DNA from: an uncultured Brachyspira sp.
Lineage (GTDB): Bacteria; Spirochaetota; Brachyspiria; Brachyspirales; Brachyspiraceae
Length of the DNA stretch: 15,315 nt
Reading direction: 5' to 3'
Assembly (NCBI GenBank): GCA_934725655.1
Contig: CAKVCJ010000018.1
Coordinates: forward strand, 1-15,315
In this document: positions 1 to 11,323 of the stretch, in pieces
Layout: each line of letters starts with the position of its first letter
How positions within the stretch are numbered: the first letter of the stretch is position 1
Notes under the pieces: model-generated
The model's input: the letters and a program-made list of their open reading frames with translations, nothing else
Databases searched by the model: none
Told to the model about the DNA's origin: nothing
Program-made: the position numbers and the translations under genes

Positions 1-1466
1 TTGTTTATGATACGAGTGCTGATGTTGTTGTTATTAATATGGATGCGGGTGTTGGAGCTCCATTATATAAAACAGAAAAATATTTAAGCGAAATAGAGGA
101 TATTATTTATAAAACAGTAGACACTAATGATATGATTGCAGTTTATAGTTTACTTGGAAAGCAATTAGACAAAAACACCGTTGATATTTCTGAAGAGATG
201 GACAATCTCGCAGGAACAATTATATATTTAGTGCCTGCAAACAACAGAAAAAAAGTAGCATACGATATAGCAGATGATTTGGAGAAGGCTGTAGAAGAGG
301 CAGGTCTTAGAGATGAATTAGCACTTCTTACAATACACACAAAACTCCCTATAACACCAGGTAAGGCTGTGGATGTAAAGATAATAGGAAATGACACTGA
401 AAAAGTTAAAGAAGTAAAAGACAAAATAAAAGCACATTTATTAACATTAGAAGGCGTTGTAAACTATGATGATGATGATAAAATTGGTATGGAAGAGCTT
501 AGAGTATTGTTTGATTATGACAGAATGAGCGAGCTTGGTGTAAATGTGGCCTATGCGGCAAGAGAGTTAAGGGCGGCATATTCTGGAATAGTAGCTACTT
601 CCATTCAGCAATTTGAAAACAAGCTTGATTTTAGAGTGCGAATGGATAAAAAATACACCTACGACACAAATGTATTAAATAATTTGTATATGCCAAGCAC
701 ATATGGAAGGCTTATACAATTAAAAGATATAGCAACAATAGAAGTTACAAATAATCAATCAAGCATAAGACACTACAACGGTAAAAAATCCATAACACTA
801 ACAACTGATATAGTATTAGGAAAAACTACTGCTATAAGAGTAACAGACTCTGTTCAGAAATTCTTTGATTCTATTTCTAAGGATTATCCTAATATAACTA
901 TAGAGTTTGGAGGAGAAGTTAAAGAAACTAAAGAGCCTATGAAAAGCATAGCATACGGATATGTTGTAGCTATTATAGCTATATATTTAATACTTTTATT
1001 ACAATTCAATAAATTTGTTCAGCCTCTTATGATACTTGGAATAATACCTTTTGGAGTTGTGGGAGTTATATTAGGTTTTGCTGCTCATAGAATGCCTATG
1101 TCATTTGTGGGAGCTGTTGGTATAGTGGGGCTTGCAGGAGTTGTTGTTAACAATGGTATTATAATGGTTGACTTGATAAATAGAATATTAGAAGAAGGCA
1201 ACATACAATCAAAACAAGATGTATTTAATGCAGTAGTTGAAGGGGCAGGAGATAGGTTTAGAGCAATATTTTTAACAACAGTTACTACAATATTTGGGCT
1301 TCTTCCTACAGTTTATGGAATTGGCGGTAATGCAGATTTAATTGTACCTATGGTTATGGCTATGGCTTATGGACTTTTATTTGCTTCGCTTTTAACATTA
1401 ATATTTTTGCCGAGCTTGTTTATGATATCGGTAGATTTGAAATTAGTAAAAGTGAAATACAAATGA
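1..1466 (+). CDS. RND-family efflux transporter permease, C-terminal part (5' end cut by window)
   Basis: This is the C-terminal part of an inner-membrane, proton-driven RND (AcrB/MdtB-like) efflux pump. Such pumps normally export drugs or lipophilic compounds together with a periplasmic adaptor and an outer-membrane channel. The frame is open from base 3 with no stop, so the ATG at 39 is an internal methionine and the gene begins outside the window; 487 residues are visible. A periplasmic porter region is followed by a cluster of hydrophobic helices beginning near SIAYGYVVAIIAIY. Next come the family-typical stretch GIVGLAGVVVNNGIIMVDLI and then FLTTVTTIFGLLPTVYG, matching TM10 and TM11 of AcrB. 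At the place of the AcrB TM10 lysine the protein has Asn (VVVNN), as in many non-AcrB RND pumps, while a Thr in the next helix is kept. It ends with a short basic tail. The substrate cannot be inferred. The family call is secure. Confidence 0.93.
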   Translation, partial: VYDTSADVVVINMDAGVGAPLYKTEKYLSEIEDIIYKTVDTNDMIAVYSLLGKQLDKNTVDISEEMDNLAGTIIYLVPANNRKKVAYDIADDLEKAVEEAGLRDELALLTIHTKLPITPGKAVDVKIIGNDTEKVKEVKDKIKAHLLTLEGVVNYDDDDKIGMEELRVLFDYDRMSELGVNVAYAARELRAAYSGIVATSIQQFENKLDFRVRMDKKYTYDTNVLNNLYMPSTYGRLIQLKDIATIEVTNNQSSIRHYNGKKSITLTTDIVLGKTTAIRVTDSVQKFFDSISKDYPNITIEFGGEVKETKEPMKSIAYGYVVAIIAIYLILLLQFNKFVQPLMILGIIPFGVVGVILGFAAHRMPMSFVGAVGIVGLAGVVVNNGIIMVDLINRILEEGNIQSKQDVFNAVVEGAGDRFRAIFLTTVTTIFGLLPTVYGIGGNADLIVPMVMAMAYGLLFASLLTLIFLPSLFMISVDLKLVKVKYK

Positions 1467-1545
1467 AAAGAACTGCCATTTTAATCTAAAAAATATATAT
1501 TGTTTTTTATTATATTATTGTCAATATATAAATTTGTACTTTTTG

Positions 1546-1711
1546 CAACTTTGACGAAGTCCGCACCGCGTAGCTACGGGAAAAAGTTGACAGAAAATAA
1601 TTGTTTTACTATTTACTAAAAATTTTTAAGTCTGTCAAAAATATTTTTATGTTTTTTTATTATTGGGGGCTAGCCCCCGAACCCCTACTTCTTTTATTGG
1701 TATAAAAGAAG
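1546..1711. repeat. Intergenic block of inverted repeats, candidate dispersed element (gap 1467-1790)
   Basis: The 324-bp gap between the RND gene and purE holds no credible ORF but contains several inverted repeats. CAACTTT (1546-1552) pairs with AAAGTTG (1583-1589). Between them CGTAGCTACG (1569-1578) is a perfect palindrome in a locally GC-rich patch. TTGACAGA (1587-1594) pairs with TCTGTCAA (1631-1638). GGGGGCTAGCCCCC (1665-1678) is a perfect 14-bp palindrome. CTTCTTTTA (1688-1696) pairs with TAAAAGAAG (1703-1711) across a 6-nt loop. A weaker 9-bp stem at 1494-1502/1522-1530, just after the RND stop, could help terminate that gene. None of the strong stems is directly followed by a T-run, so they do not look like simple terminators. 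I recall similar blocks between genes in Brachyspira, which suggests a dispersed repeat; that is memory, not a search. Confidence 0.6.
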
Positions 1712-1790
1712 CAAAAGAACTACATTTCTATAATTAAAAACCAAAAAATTTTATAATTAATTTTTATAAATATATTTTTAAATAGCTCTA

Positions 1791-2279
1791 CTAAATACCG
1801 AAATCTATCGGCTTCTCGTTATCTGATATAAAATCTTCCTTCATCTTCTTTCTATATTCTATTAATTTATTTCTCACACTCTCATATTTTAAAGACAATA
1901 TTTCAACAGCAAGCATACCTGCATTATAAGAATTATTTATACCAACAGTAGCAACAGTTATAGGCTTTGGCATTTGCACTATAGAAAGCAAAGCGTCCAT
2001 TCCGTCAAGCACACTTGCACTAATAGGCACCCCTATTACAGGAAGTATAGTTTTAGAAGCTATAACACCCGGTAAATGAGCAGCAAGCCCAGCACCCGCA
2101 ATTATTACTTCAAAGTTTTGATTTTCTATATCTTTAATAGTTTTCTCAAGATGTTCTGGTACTCTATGAGCAGACAATACAAAAGCCTTATATTCAATAC
2201 CAAACTCTTTTAAACATAATGCAGCATTCTTCATTTTATCAGTATCGCTTCTGCTTCCAAAAATAATAGCTACTTTCAT
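1791..2279 (-). CDS. purE: N5-carboxyaminoimidazole ribonucleotide mutase (class I PurE)
   Basis: PurE acts in the cytoplasm in de novo purine synthesis, converting N5-CAIR to CAIR. The 162-residue protein is a normal length for the family. Visible motifs are GSRSD at 8-12 (phosphate-binding loop), SAHR at 36-39 with the presumed catalytic His38, GAGLAAHLPG at 62-71, and the VQMP...VATVGIN region at 101-115. SAHR plus AAHLPG marks the class I bacterial mutase, which works with PurK. The class II carboxylase I know from Treponema denticola instead has SAHK and a different AGRSNALSG-type loop. The ATG is supported by AGGAG (complement of 2288-2292) eight bases upstream. No purK lies next to it. 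The adjacent gene upstream in its reading direction is divergent (the DeoR regulator). The function is secure. Confidence 0.97.
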   Translation of the reverse strand: MKVAIIFGSRSDTDKMKNAALCLKEFGIEYKAFVLSAHRVPEHLEKTIKDIENQNFEVIIAGAGLAAHLPGVIASKTILPVIGVPISASVLDGMDALLSIVQMPKPITVATVGINNSYNAGMLAVEILSLKYESVRNKLIEYRKKMKEDFISDNEKPIDFGI

Positions 2280-2310
2280 ATAAATAACTCCTAAAAAAAA
2301 TTTTGAAATA

Positions 2311-2338
2311 ATTATAATAGAAAATATTGTTATTGCAA
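2311..2338 (-). promoter_or_regulatory. Candidate sigma70-type promoter of purE
   Basis: Read on the minus strand, TTGCAA (2333-2338) and TATAAT (2311-2316) are separated by 16 bp. The -10 is a perfect match and the -35 matches 4 of 6. The -10 lies about 31 bp before the purE ATG. In such AT-rich DNA a -10 match alone is weak; the pairing and position raise it. Confidence 0.5.
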
Positions 2339-2371
2339 ATATTAAAAATACTATAAATTTATTATATATAC

Positions 2372-2437
2372 TTTAATAAGTATTGATTTTAATAAATATT
2401 GCTAATATAATATATAATCAGTAATATTTATTAAAAT
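2372..2437. promoter_or_regulatory. Three-copy operator-like repeat array over the deoR-type promoter
   Basis: TTTAATAAGTATTG (2372-2385) and TTTAATAAATATTG (2388-2401) are direct repeats differing at one base, with starts 16 bp apart. A third, inverted copy forms a perfect 15-bp inverted repeat: 2386-2400 pairs with 2423-2437, with 22 bp between the arms. The copies cover the -35, the spacer and the region just after the -10 of the regulator's own promoter, where a repressor would block transcription. The regulator next door is the obvious candidate to bind. The AT-only composition lowers the significance, but a 15-bp perfect inverted repeat plus a 13/14 direct repeat at the promoter is unlikely to be chance alone. 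Confidence 0.55.
2383..2411 (+). promoter_or_regulatory. Candidate promoter of the DeoR-family regulator
   Basis: TTGATT (2383-2388) and TATAAT (2406-2411) have a 17-bp spacer. A second TATAAT at 2413-2418 overlaps the same area. Transcription would start about 30 bp before the ATG at 2456. The element is embedded in the repeat array at 2372-2437. Confidence 0.5.
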
Positions 2438-2455
2438 GATTAGAGTATATTGAGA

Positions 2456-3217
2456 ATGCGTTCTAAAAGAATAGAAAATATAAAAAATTTTATTTACAAT
2501 AACAAAATAGTAACACTAGATCAAATATGTAATGAATTTAAAATATCTAAAAGCACAATAAGAAGAGATATACAGGATTTGTTATTATCAGATTCTAGAT
2601 TTAAAAAAATATACGGCGGTATAAAATTTGATTCTAAAAACAATCCAATACCTTTTAATGAAAGAAAAATTAAAAATATCGCTGAAAAGATCCTAATATC
2701 AAAAAAAGCCTCAGAATTGGTAGAAGATAATGATATAATTTTCATAGACTTTGGAACTACTGTACTAAATATAGTAGACTATCTTAAAGATATAAAGAAT
2801 CTAACAGTTATAACTAATAATCTTGAAGTTATATATAAAGCCATAAACTATAATAATATGAATGTAATTTCTTTGTCTGGAAGTTTAAATAGAAAAAATT
2901 TATCATTATTAGGTGCTTCAAGTGTTAATATTTTGAAAACTTATAATATATCAAAATGTTTTATGTCAACAACAGGCTTATCTATCAATAATGGTGTTAC
3001 AGATTTATCATCTTTAGAAGCCGAAATTAAATCAGTTGCAGTTCAAAAGAGTAATATGGTTGTTTTATTGGCTGACAAAAGTAAATTTAATTGTGTTTCA
3101 CTCCAAACTTATTGCAATCTCAATGAAATTGATAAACTAATAACAGATGAATATCCTCCAGAAGATATATCATCTTATCTTAAAAAAAATAATATAGAAA
3201 TAATATTATCAAAATAA
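2456..3217 (+). CDS. DeoR-family transcriptional regulator of sugar metabolism
   Basis: This is a 253-residue cytoplasmic DNA-binding regulator, the usual DeoR length. The N-terminal winged helix-turn-helix is seen at about 17-45, with TLDQICNEFKISKSTIRRDI as the family signature. The C-terminal sensor domain, from about residue 73, is related to phosphosugar isomerases: NDIIFIDFGTT at 92-102, TVITNNLEV at 117-125, SLSGSL at 139-144, and the GVTD and ADKSKF segments further on. DeoR proteins typically repress sugar operons and respond to a phosphorylated sugar. Lying directly before the PTS-aldolase operon on the same strand, it probably controls that operon. Start choice: an in-frame TTG at 2450 would add two residues, but ATG 2456 sits 10 bases after a weak AGAG (2442-2445) and is preferred. 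No terminator is visible before the PTS promoter, so read-through is possible. Confidence 0.9.
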   Translation: MRSKRIENIKNFIYNNKIVTLDQICNEFKISKSTIRRDIQDLLLSDSRFKKIYGGIKFDSKNNPIPFNERKIKNIAEKILISKKASELVEDNDIIFIDFGTTVLNIVDYLKDIKNLTVITNNLEVIYKAINYNNMNVISLSGSLNRKNLSLLGASSVNILKTYNISKCFMSTTGLSINNGVTDLSSLEAEIKSVAVQKSNMVVLLADKSKFNCVSLQTYCNLNEIDKLITDEYPPEDISSYLKKNNIEIILSK

Positions 3218-3304
3218 GTATATTACTATATAAAATTCGTTTAATTTACTCCAAAATATATCATAACATATTAAAATATTCTATATTTAGCACTATTTTT
3301 AACC

Positions 3305-3335
3305 ATATTTTGAGTATATTTTGACTATATTTGTT
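3305..3335 (+). promoter_or_regulatory. 11-bp-period tandem repeat upstream of the PTS promoter
   Basis: ATATTTTGA occurs at 3305-3313 and again at 3316-3324. A degenerate third copy (ATATTTGTT) begins at 3327 and runs into the -35 box at 3334. Units at 11-bp steps place the same face of the helix towards a bound protein, as expected for a regulator site. The motif differs from the array at the regulator's own promoter, so the binder may be the DeoR protein or something else such as a global sugar regulator. Confidence 0.45.
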
Positions 3336-3361
3336 GACAACTGATTAAAAATTTATATAAT
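3334..3361 (+). promoter_or_regulatory. Near-perfect sigma70-type promoter of the PTS-aldolase operon
   Basis: TTGACA (3334-3339) and TATAAT (3356-3361) both match the consensus exactly, with a 16-bp spacer. The EIIA ATG lies 35 bp after the -10, with AAGG (3385-3388) as ribosome-binding site. This is the strongest promoter-like sequence I noticed in the window, consistent with a highly inducible operon held by a repressor. Confidence 0.7.
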
Positions 3362-3396
3362 TATTAATACAGTTTAATTATTTTAAGGTTTAAAAT

Positions 3397-3852
3397 ATGA
3401 ATTTTATATCAGAATCTAATATTTTTCTTTGTCAAAATATAAAAAGCAAGGAAGAACTATTCACATTTTTATCTAACATATCAAAAACATTATCAATATC
3501 TGATAATCCAGAAGATGTAAAAAAAGGATTATTTGATAGAGAAAATGAAGGAAATACTGTAATTGCAGAGATGATAGCAATGCCGCATGCTAGAGTGGAA
3601 TCCATAAAAAAATTACAGCTTATACTAGTATCATTAGAAAATCCAATAGAATATAATAAAAATGAAAATATAGACATAGCATATTCAATATTAGCTCCGT
3701 TAAAAGCAAATAATGAATTCATAGATATATTAAGCTCCGTAGCTACAATAGTACAAGATGATCAATTACAAACTTTAATAAGAAATTCAAGAAATGGAGA
3801 AAAAGAACAAATAATATTAAAAATGGAAGATATATTGAAAAATAATTTATAA
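3397..3852 (+). CDS. PTS fructose-family EIIA component
   Basis: This 151-residue cytoplasmic protein carries phosphate from HPr to the EIIB domain encoded by the next gene. It belongs to the fructose/mannitol EIIA family: the active-site segment EMIAMPHARVE places the phosphorylated histidine at His64, followed by conserved beta-strand segments (QLILVSLENPI and the acidic AYSILAP region). The length is normal for a stand-alone EIIA of this family. It is the first gene of the operon, 46 bp before the EIIBC gene, and AAGG lies eight bases before its ATG. The family suggests fructose or a related ketose or polyol, but the substrate is not proved by sequence. No HPr-like (FPr) domain is attached. 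Confidence 0.93.
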   Translation: MNFISESNIFLCQNIKSKEELFTFLSNISKTLSISDNPEDVKKGLFDRENEGNTVIAEMIAMPHARVESIKKLQLILVSLENPIEYNKNENIDIAYSILAPLKANNEFIDILSSVATIVQDDQLQTLIRNSRNGEKEQIILKMEDILKNNL

Positions 3853-3898
3853 ACATAAATTATCATAAAAAATATAATAATTTAAGGAGAAATTTATT

Positions 3899-5299
3899 AT
3901 GAAGATCGTAGCAATTACATCTTGTCCTGCTGGCTTAGCCCACACTTATATGGCAGCCAATGCTTTAAAAAAATCGGCAGCAGCAAACAATGTCGAAATC
4001 AAAGTAGAAACACAAGGTTCCGATGGAGTAGGCAATGTTTTATCTGCAGAAGATATAACAAATGCAGATTATGTATTATTTGCTGCAGATAAACCAGTTG
4101 ACAATAAAGAAAGATTTGTTGGAAAGAAAATAATAGAAGTATCAGTTGGAGAGGCTGTAAAAAATTCTGATACTTTAATAAAAAATATAATAGACGGGAA
4201 CATTAATTATTATCAGTTAAATTCATCTAGTAACAAGAATGACGATGGTGATTTAGATGAACTTCTTCAAACTTCTTCAAGAAAAGGAATATACAAACAT
4301 TTAATGGCAGGTTTTTCTAATATGCTTCCTTTCATTATAGCTGGAGGTATATGTATTGGTATTTCATTTGCTTTTGGAATAACTGCTTCAAATCCTGAGT
4401 CTCCCGATTATAATCCTATAGCTGGATTTTTTGATACGATAGGTGGCGGAAAGGTTGGAGCTTTCAGTTTAATCATAGCTATATTATCTGCTTATATAGC
4501 CAACAGTGTAGGAGGAAAAACAGCTTTTATGCCTGGTATGGTAGCTGGTTTGTTAGCTGGATATTATAAAACAGGTTTTTTAGGCGGTATATTAGCAGGT
4601 TTTGTAGCTGGATACGTGGCTATATTATTAAAAAAAATATTAAACAATATACCAAAATCTATTTCTAGTTTAAAAGGTGCTTTATTTTATCCATTATTAG
4701 GACTAATTTTAACTTGTTTGATATTATGGCCTGTATTTATGCCTATAGCTAAATTAATGGATTTGATGGTTCAAGGATTAAATGGAATAGGTGCTTCTCA
4801 TAAGGGTATTATAGGTTTAATAGTAGCTGGTATGATGGCTACTGATATGGGAGGTCCTATAAACAAAACAGCTAGTTTATTTGCCAATGCAGCATTCGCT
4901 TCTGGAAATGCTGATTTTATGAGTGCTATGATGGCTGGAGGAATGGTTCCGCCTTTAGGAGTAGCACTATGTACAACATTATTCGCTAAATATTTCACTG
5001 ATACAGAAAGAAAAGCTGGAAAAACTTGTTATTTCTTGGGTGCTTGTTTTATTACAGAAGGTGTAATTCCATTTGCTGTATCTGATCCTATAAGAGTAAT
5101 AGGTTCTTCTATGATAGGTGCTATGGTTGCTGGATTTTTAACTCAATATTTTAATATAGTTATGATGGCTTCACATGGCGGAATATTTGTAATACCAATA
5201 ACAAATAAACCTATACTATATACAGGAATCATAATTTTAGGTTCTATTATTACTGCTTTAGTTTTAGGTTTTTGGAAAAAGTTTTCTGCAAAAAAATAA
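3899..5299 (+). CDS. PTS fructose-type EIIBC permease
   Basis: This 466-residue membrane protein imports and phosphorylates a sugar in one step, normally giving a sugar 1-phosphate. An EIIB domain (about 1-100) begins ITSCPAGLAHTYMAANAL, the fructose-family signature, with the phosphorylated Cys9. A polar Asn/Ser/Asp-rich linker (about 105-127) leads to an EIIC domain (about 130-466) with many hydrophobic helices, the conserved MGGPINKTA segment (317-325) and FITEGVIPFAVSDP (384-397), the substrate-binding region of the family. There is a single EIIB domain, unlike E. coli FruA, which carries a duplicated one. AAGGAGA (3884-3890) lies eight bases before the ATG. The aldolase gene follows after 26 bp. 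A fructose-like substrate is likely; other ketoses or glycosides are possible. Confidence 0.95.
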   Translation: MKIVAITSCPAGLAHTYMAANALKKSAAANNVEIKVETQGSDGVGNVLSAEDITNADYVLFAADKPVDNKERFVGKKIIEVSVGEAVKNSDTLIKNIIDGNINYYQLNSSSNKNDDGDLDELLQTSSRKGIYKHLMAGFSNMLPFIIAGGICIGISFAFGITASNPESPDYNPIAGFFDTIGGGKVGAFSLIIAILSAYIANSVGGKTAFMPGMVAGLLAGYYKTGFLGGILAGFVAGYVAILLKKILNNIPKSISSLKGALFYPLLGLILTCLILWPVFMPIAKLMDLMVQGLNGIGASHKGIIGLIVAGMMATDMGGPINKTASLFANAAFASGNADFMSAMMAGGMVPPLGVALCTTLFAKYFTDTERKAGKTCYFLGACFITEGVIPFAVSDPIRVIGSSMIGAMVAGFLTQYFNIVMMASHGGIFVIPITNKPILYTGIIILGSIITALVLGFWKKFSAKK

Positions 5300-5325
5300 T
5301 ATAGATTTTAGGAGGAATAATAATT

Positions 5326-6186
5326 ATGTCTATTGTAACTTTAAAAGATGCTCTAAATAAAGCAAGGAAAGATAAATATGGAATAGGTGCTTTCAATATA
5401 AGTTCTTTCACTTTCTTAGAAACTGTTATAGAAGCTGCTGAAGCTAAAAAAAGTCCTGTAATAGCACAAATAGCTGAAGGACATATAGTAGATATGCCTA
5501 ATTTTGATTCTTTTTGTAAGGCATTCATTGATAGGGCTTCAAAAGCATCTGTTCCTGTTGTTGTTCATTTAGACCATGGACAAACTTTACCTGTTGTTAT
5601 GAGATGTATTCAAAATGGATTTTCTTCTATTATGATGGATGCTTCTTCTTATCCTTATGAAGAAAATATTAACAAAACTAAAGAAATTGTTAATATATGT
5701 CATAGTATTGGAATATCTGTTGAAGGAGAATTAGGCACTATAGGAGGAGCTGAGGCTAATATTGTAAAAGAAGAAGATGCTTTCACTAATCCTGATGAAG
5801 CTTTGGATTTTGTTAATAAAACTGGAATCGATGCTTTGGCAATATCAATAGGAAATGTGCATGGAAACTATAAGGGAGAACCTAAATTAGATTTCGATAG
5901 ATTAGAAAAAATTGCAAAATTAACTAATTTGCCTTTAGTTTTACATGGCGGTTCTGGAATATATGATGATGATTTTAGAAAAGCTGTAAGTCTTGGAATA
6001 TGCAAGATTAATTTTTATACAGGAAATTGCAAATCTGCTGGTAAGGCTGTTATGGATTTTGTTAAAGAAGAGCCAGATAAAAATGGTACTGATTTAATGA
6101 AATTAATAAAAGGCATAAGAAAAAATGTATATGAAACTATTTGCCATAATATGGATGTATTTGGAAGCACTAATAAAGCTTGGTAA
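5326..6186 (+). CDS. Class II (zinc) ketose-bisphosphate-type aldolase
   Basis: This 286-residue cytoplasmic enzyme should cleave a ketose phosphate into dihydroxyacetone phosphate and an aldehyde. Class II hallmarks are HLDHG at 81-85 (Asp83 catalytic, His84 zinc ligand), VEGELG at 132-137, GNVHGNY at 176-182 (His179) and LVLHGGSGI at 204-212 (His207 zinc ligand). The length matches the FbaA/GatY/KbaY group. Odd point: after KIN (227-229), where fructose-bisphosphate aldolases usually have Asn-x-Asp/Asn-Thr-Asp/Glu, this protein has NFYTGN, so the acidic residue is lost and a Tyr sits in the substrate region. It may therefore act on another ketose phosphate than fructose or tagatose 1,6-bisphosphate. 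AGGAGG (5310-5315) is a strong ribosome-binding site, and this is the last gene of the PTS operon. The class is secure, the substrate is not. Confidence 0.9.
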   Translation: MSIVTLKDALNKARKDKYGIGAFNISSFTFLETVIEAAEAKKSPVIAQIAEGHIVDMPNFDSFCKAFIDRASKASVPVVVHLDHGQTLPVVMRCIQNGFSSIMMDASSYPYEENINKTKEIVNICHSIGISVEGELGTIGGAEANIVKEEDAFTNPDEALDFVNKTGIDALAISIGNVHGNYKGEPKLDFDRLEKIAKLTNLPLVLHGGSGIYDDDFRKAVSLGICKINFYTGNCKSAGKAVMDFVKEEPDKNGTDLMKLIKGIRKNVYETICHNMDVFGSTNKAW

Positions 6187-6212
6187 TAAATAGTTTTTAG
6201 ATTATTATTAAT

Positions 6213-6255
6213 AAAAAATAAGAGTAATATTATATAAATATTGCTCTTATTTTTT
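6213..6255. terminator. Intrinsic terminator after the aldolase gene, probably bidirectional
   Basis: A 19-bp stem (6213-6231 with 6237-6255, one T-G wobble at 6225/6243) has a 5-nt loop. The core is AAGAGTAATATT facing AATATTGCTCTT. It is flanked by A-tracts on the left and T-tracts on the right, so it should work for the PTS operon and, read the other way, as a back-up for the converging lacZ transcript. Confidence 0.85.
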
Positions 6256-6374
6256 TATATACTATTTTATTAAGAGATATATTTCTTAAACATTATATAT
6301 TAAACTTTTTAAGTAAACTAACATAAATATATTTACTAATTTATCAATAATAAATATTTTTTATATAAAAATAG

Positions 6375-6400
6375 ATATAGCTATAATATTATAGCCATAT
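6375..6400 (-). terminator. Candidate terminator of lacZ
   Basis: The perfect palindrome GCTATAATATTATAGC (6380-6395) extends outwards by ATAT on both sides across one mismatch, which becomes a G-U wobble in minus-strand RNA. Read on the minus strand the stem is followed by CTATTTTT. It begins 18 bp after the lacZ stop. The almost loop-free palindrome is less typical than the hairpin at 6213-6255. Confidence 0.5.
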
Positions 6401-6418
6401 TTATTATTTTGTATATTA

Positions 6419-9574
<3,156 letters not shown>

Positions 9575-9587
9575 TTAACTCCATTTA

Positions 9588-11096
<1,509 letters not shown>

Positions 11097-11179
11097 CAAA
11101 AATTCTCATTTTTTTTACAAAAAAGTATAAAAAAATACATTTATTAACAAAAAAATTACTACAAGAAGTTTTTTATGCG

Positions 11180-11201
11180 TTGTTATATATAACAATATTG
11201 T
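11180..11201. promoter_or_regulatory. Overlapping palindromes between the permease and nfeD genes
   Basis: TTGTTATATATAACAA (11180-11195) is a perfect 16-bp palindrome, and ACAATATTGT (11192-11201) is a second perfect palindrome overlapping it. They lie about 85 bp upstream of the permease candidate -35 and about 120 bp before the nfeD start. The half-site TTGTTA...TAACAA recalls Rex-type redox operators, but the spacing is two bases shorter than the usual 18-bp site. It could be a regulator site or a chance AT palindrome. The rest of the 11034-11323 gap shows only AT-rich DNA and a possible -10 (TATAAT, 11284-11289) for nfeD. Confidence 0.35.
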
Positions 11202-11323
11202 GAAATTAATAATACATATAAAATATAATTTTATTAGAAAATAAATATCAATAATTGCTCTTTTAGATATTTTTATTTTAATATATAATTAAAAAAATAA
11301 ATATTTTAATATAGGCAAACAAA

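Noticed and set aside
39..1466. RND gene starting at the ATG at 39
   Set aside because: The frame is open upstream to the window edge and the protein lacks the N-terminal half of an RND pump, so the methionine is internal.
1665..1678. GGGGGCTAGCCCCC as a terminator
   Set aside because: There is no loop-forming spacer and no T-run on either side in the right position; treated as part of a repeat block.
1467..1790. CRISPR array or tRNA in the RND-purE gap
   Set aside because: The repeats are inverted rather than regularly spaced direct repeats, and no cloverleaf could be folded by eye.
2450..3217. DeoR-family gene starting at TTG 2450
   Set aside because: ATG 2456 is two codons downstream with better spacing to the weak AGAG; the TTG has no separate support.
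4798..4998. Minus-strand open frame inside the EIIBC gene
   Set aside because: It is antisense to a conserved membrane segment, with no ribosome-binding site or family features. The same holds for the other antisense or out-of-frame ORFs inside lacZ, the permease, nfeD and purL.
11100..11323. A riboswitch or RNA leader before nfeD
   Set aside because: Only AT-rich palindromes are visible; no conserved aptamer pattern or terminator/antiterminator pair.
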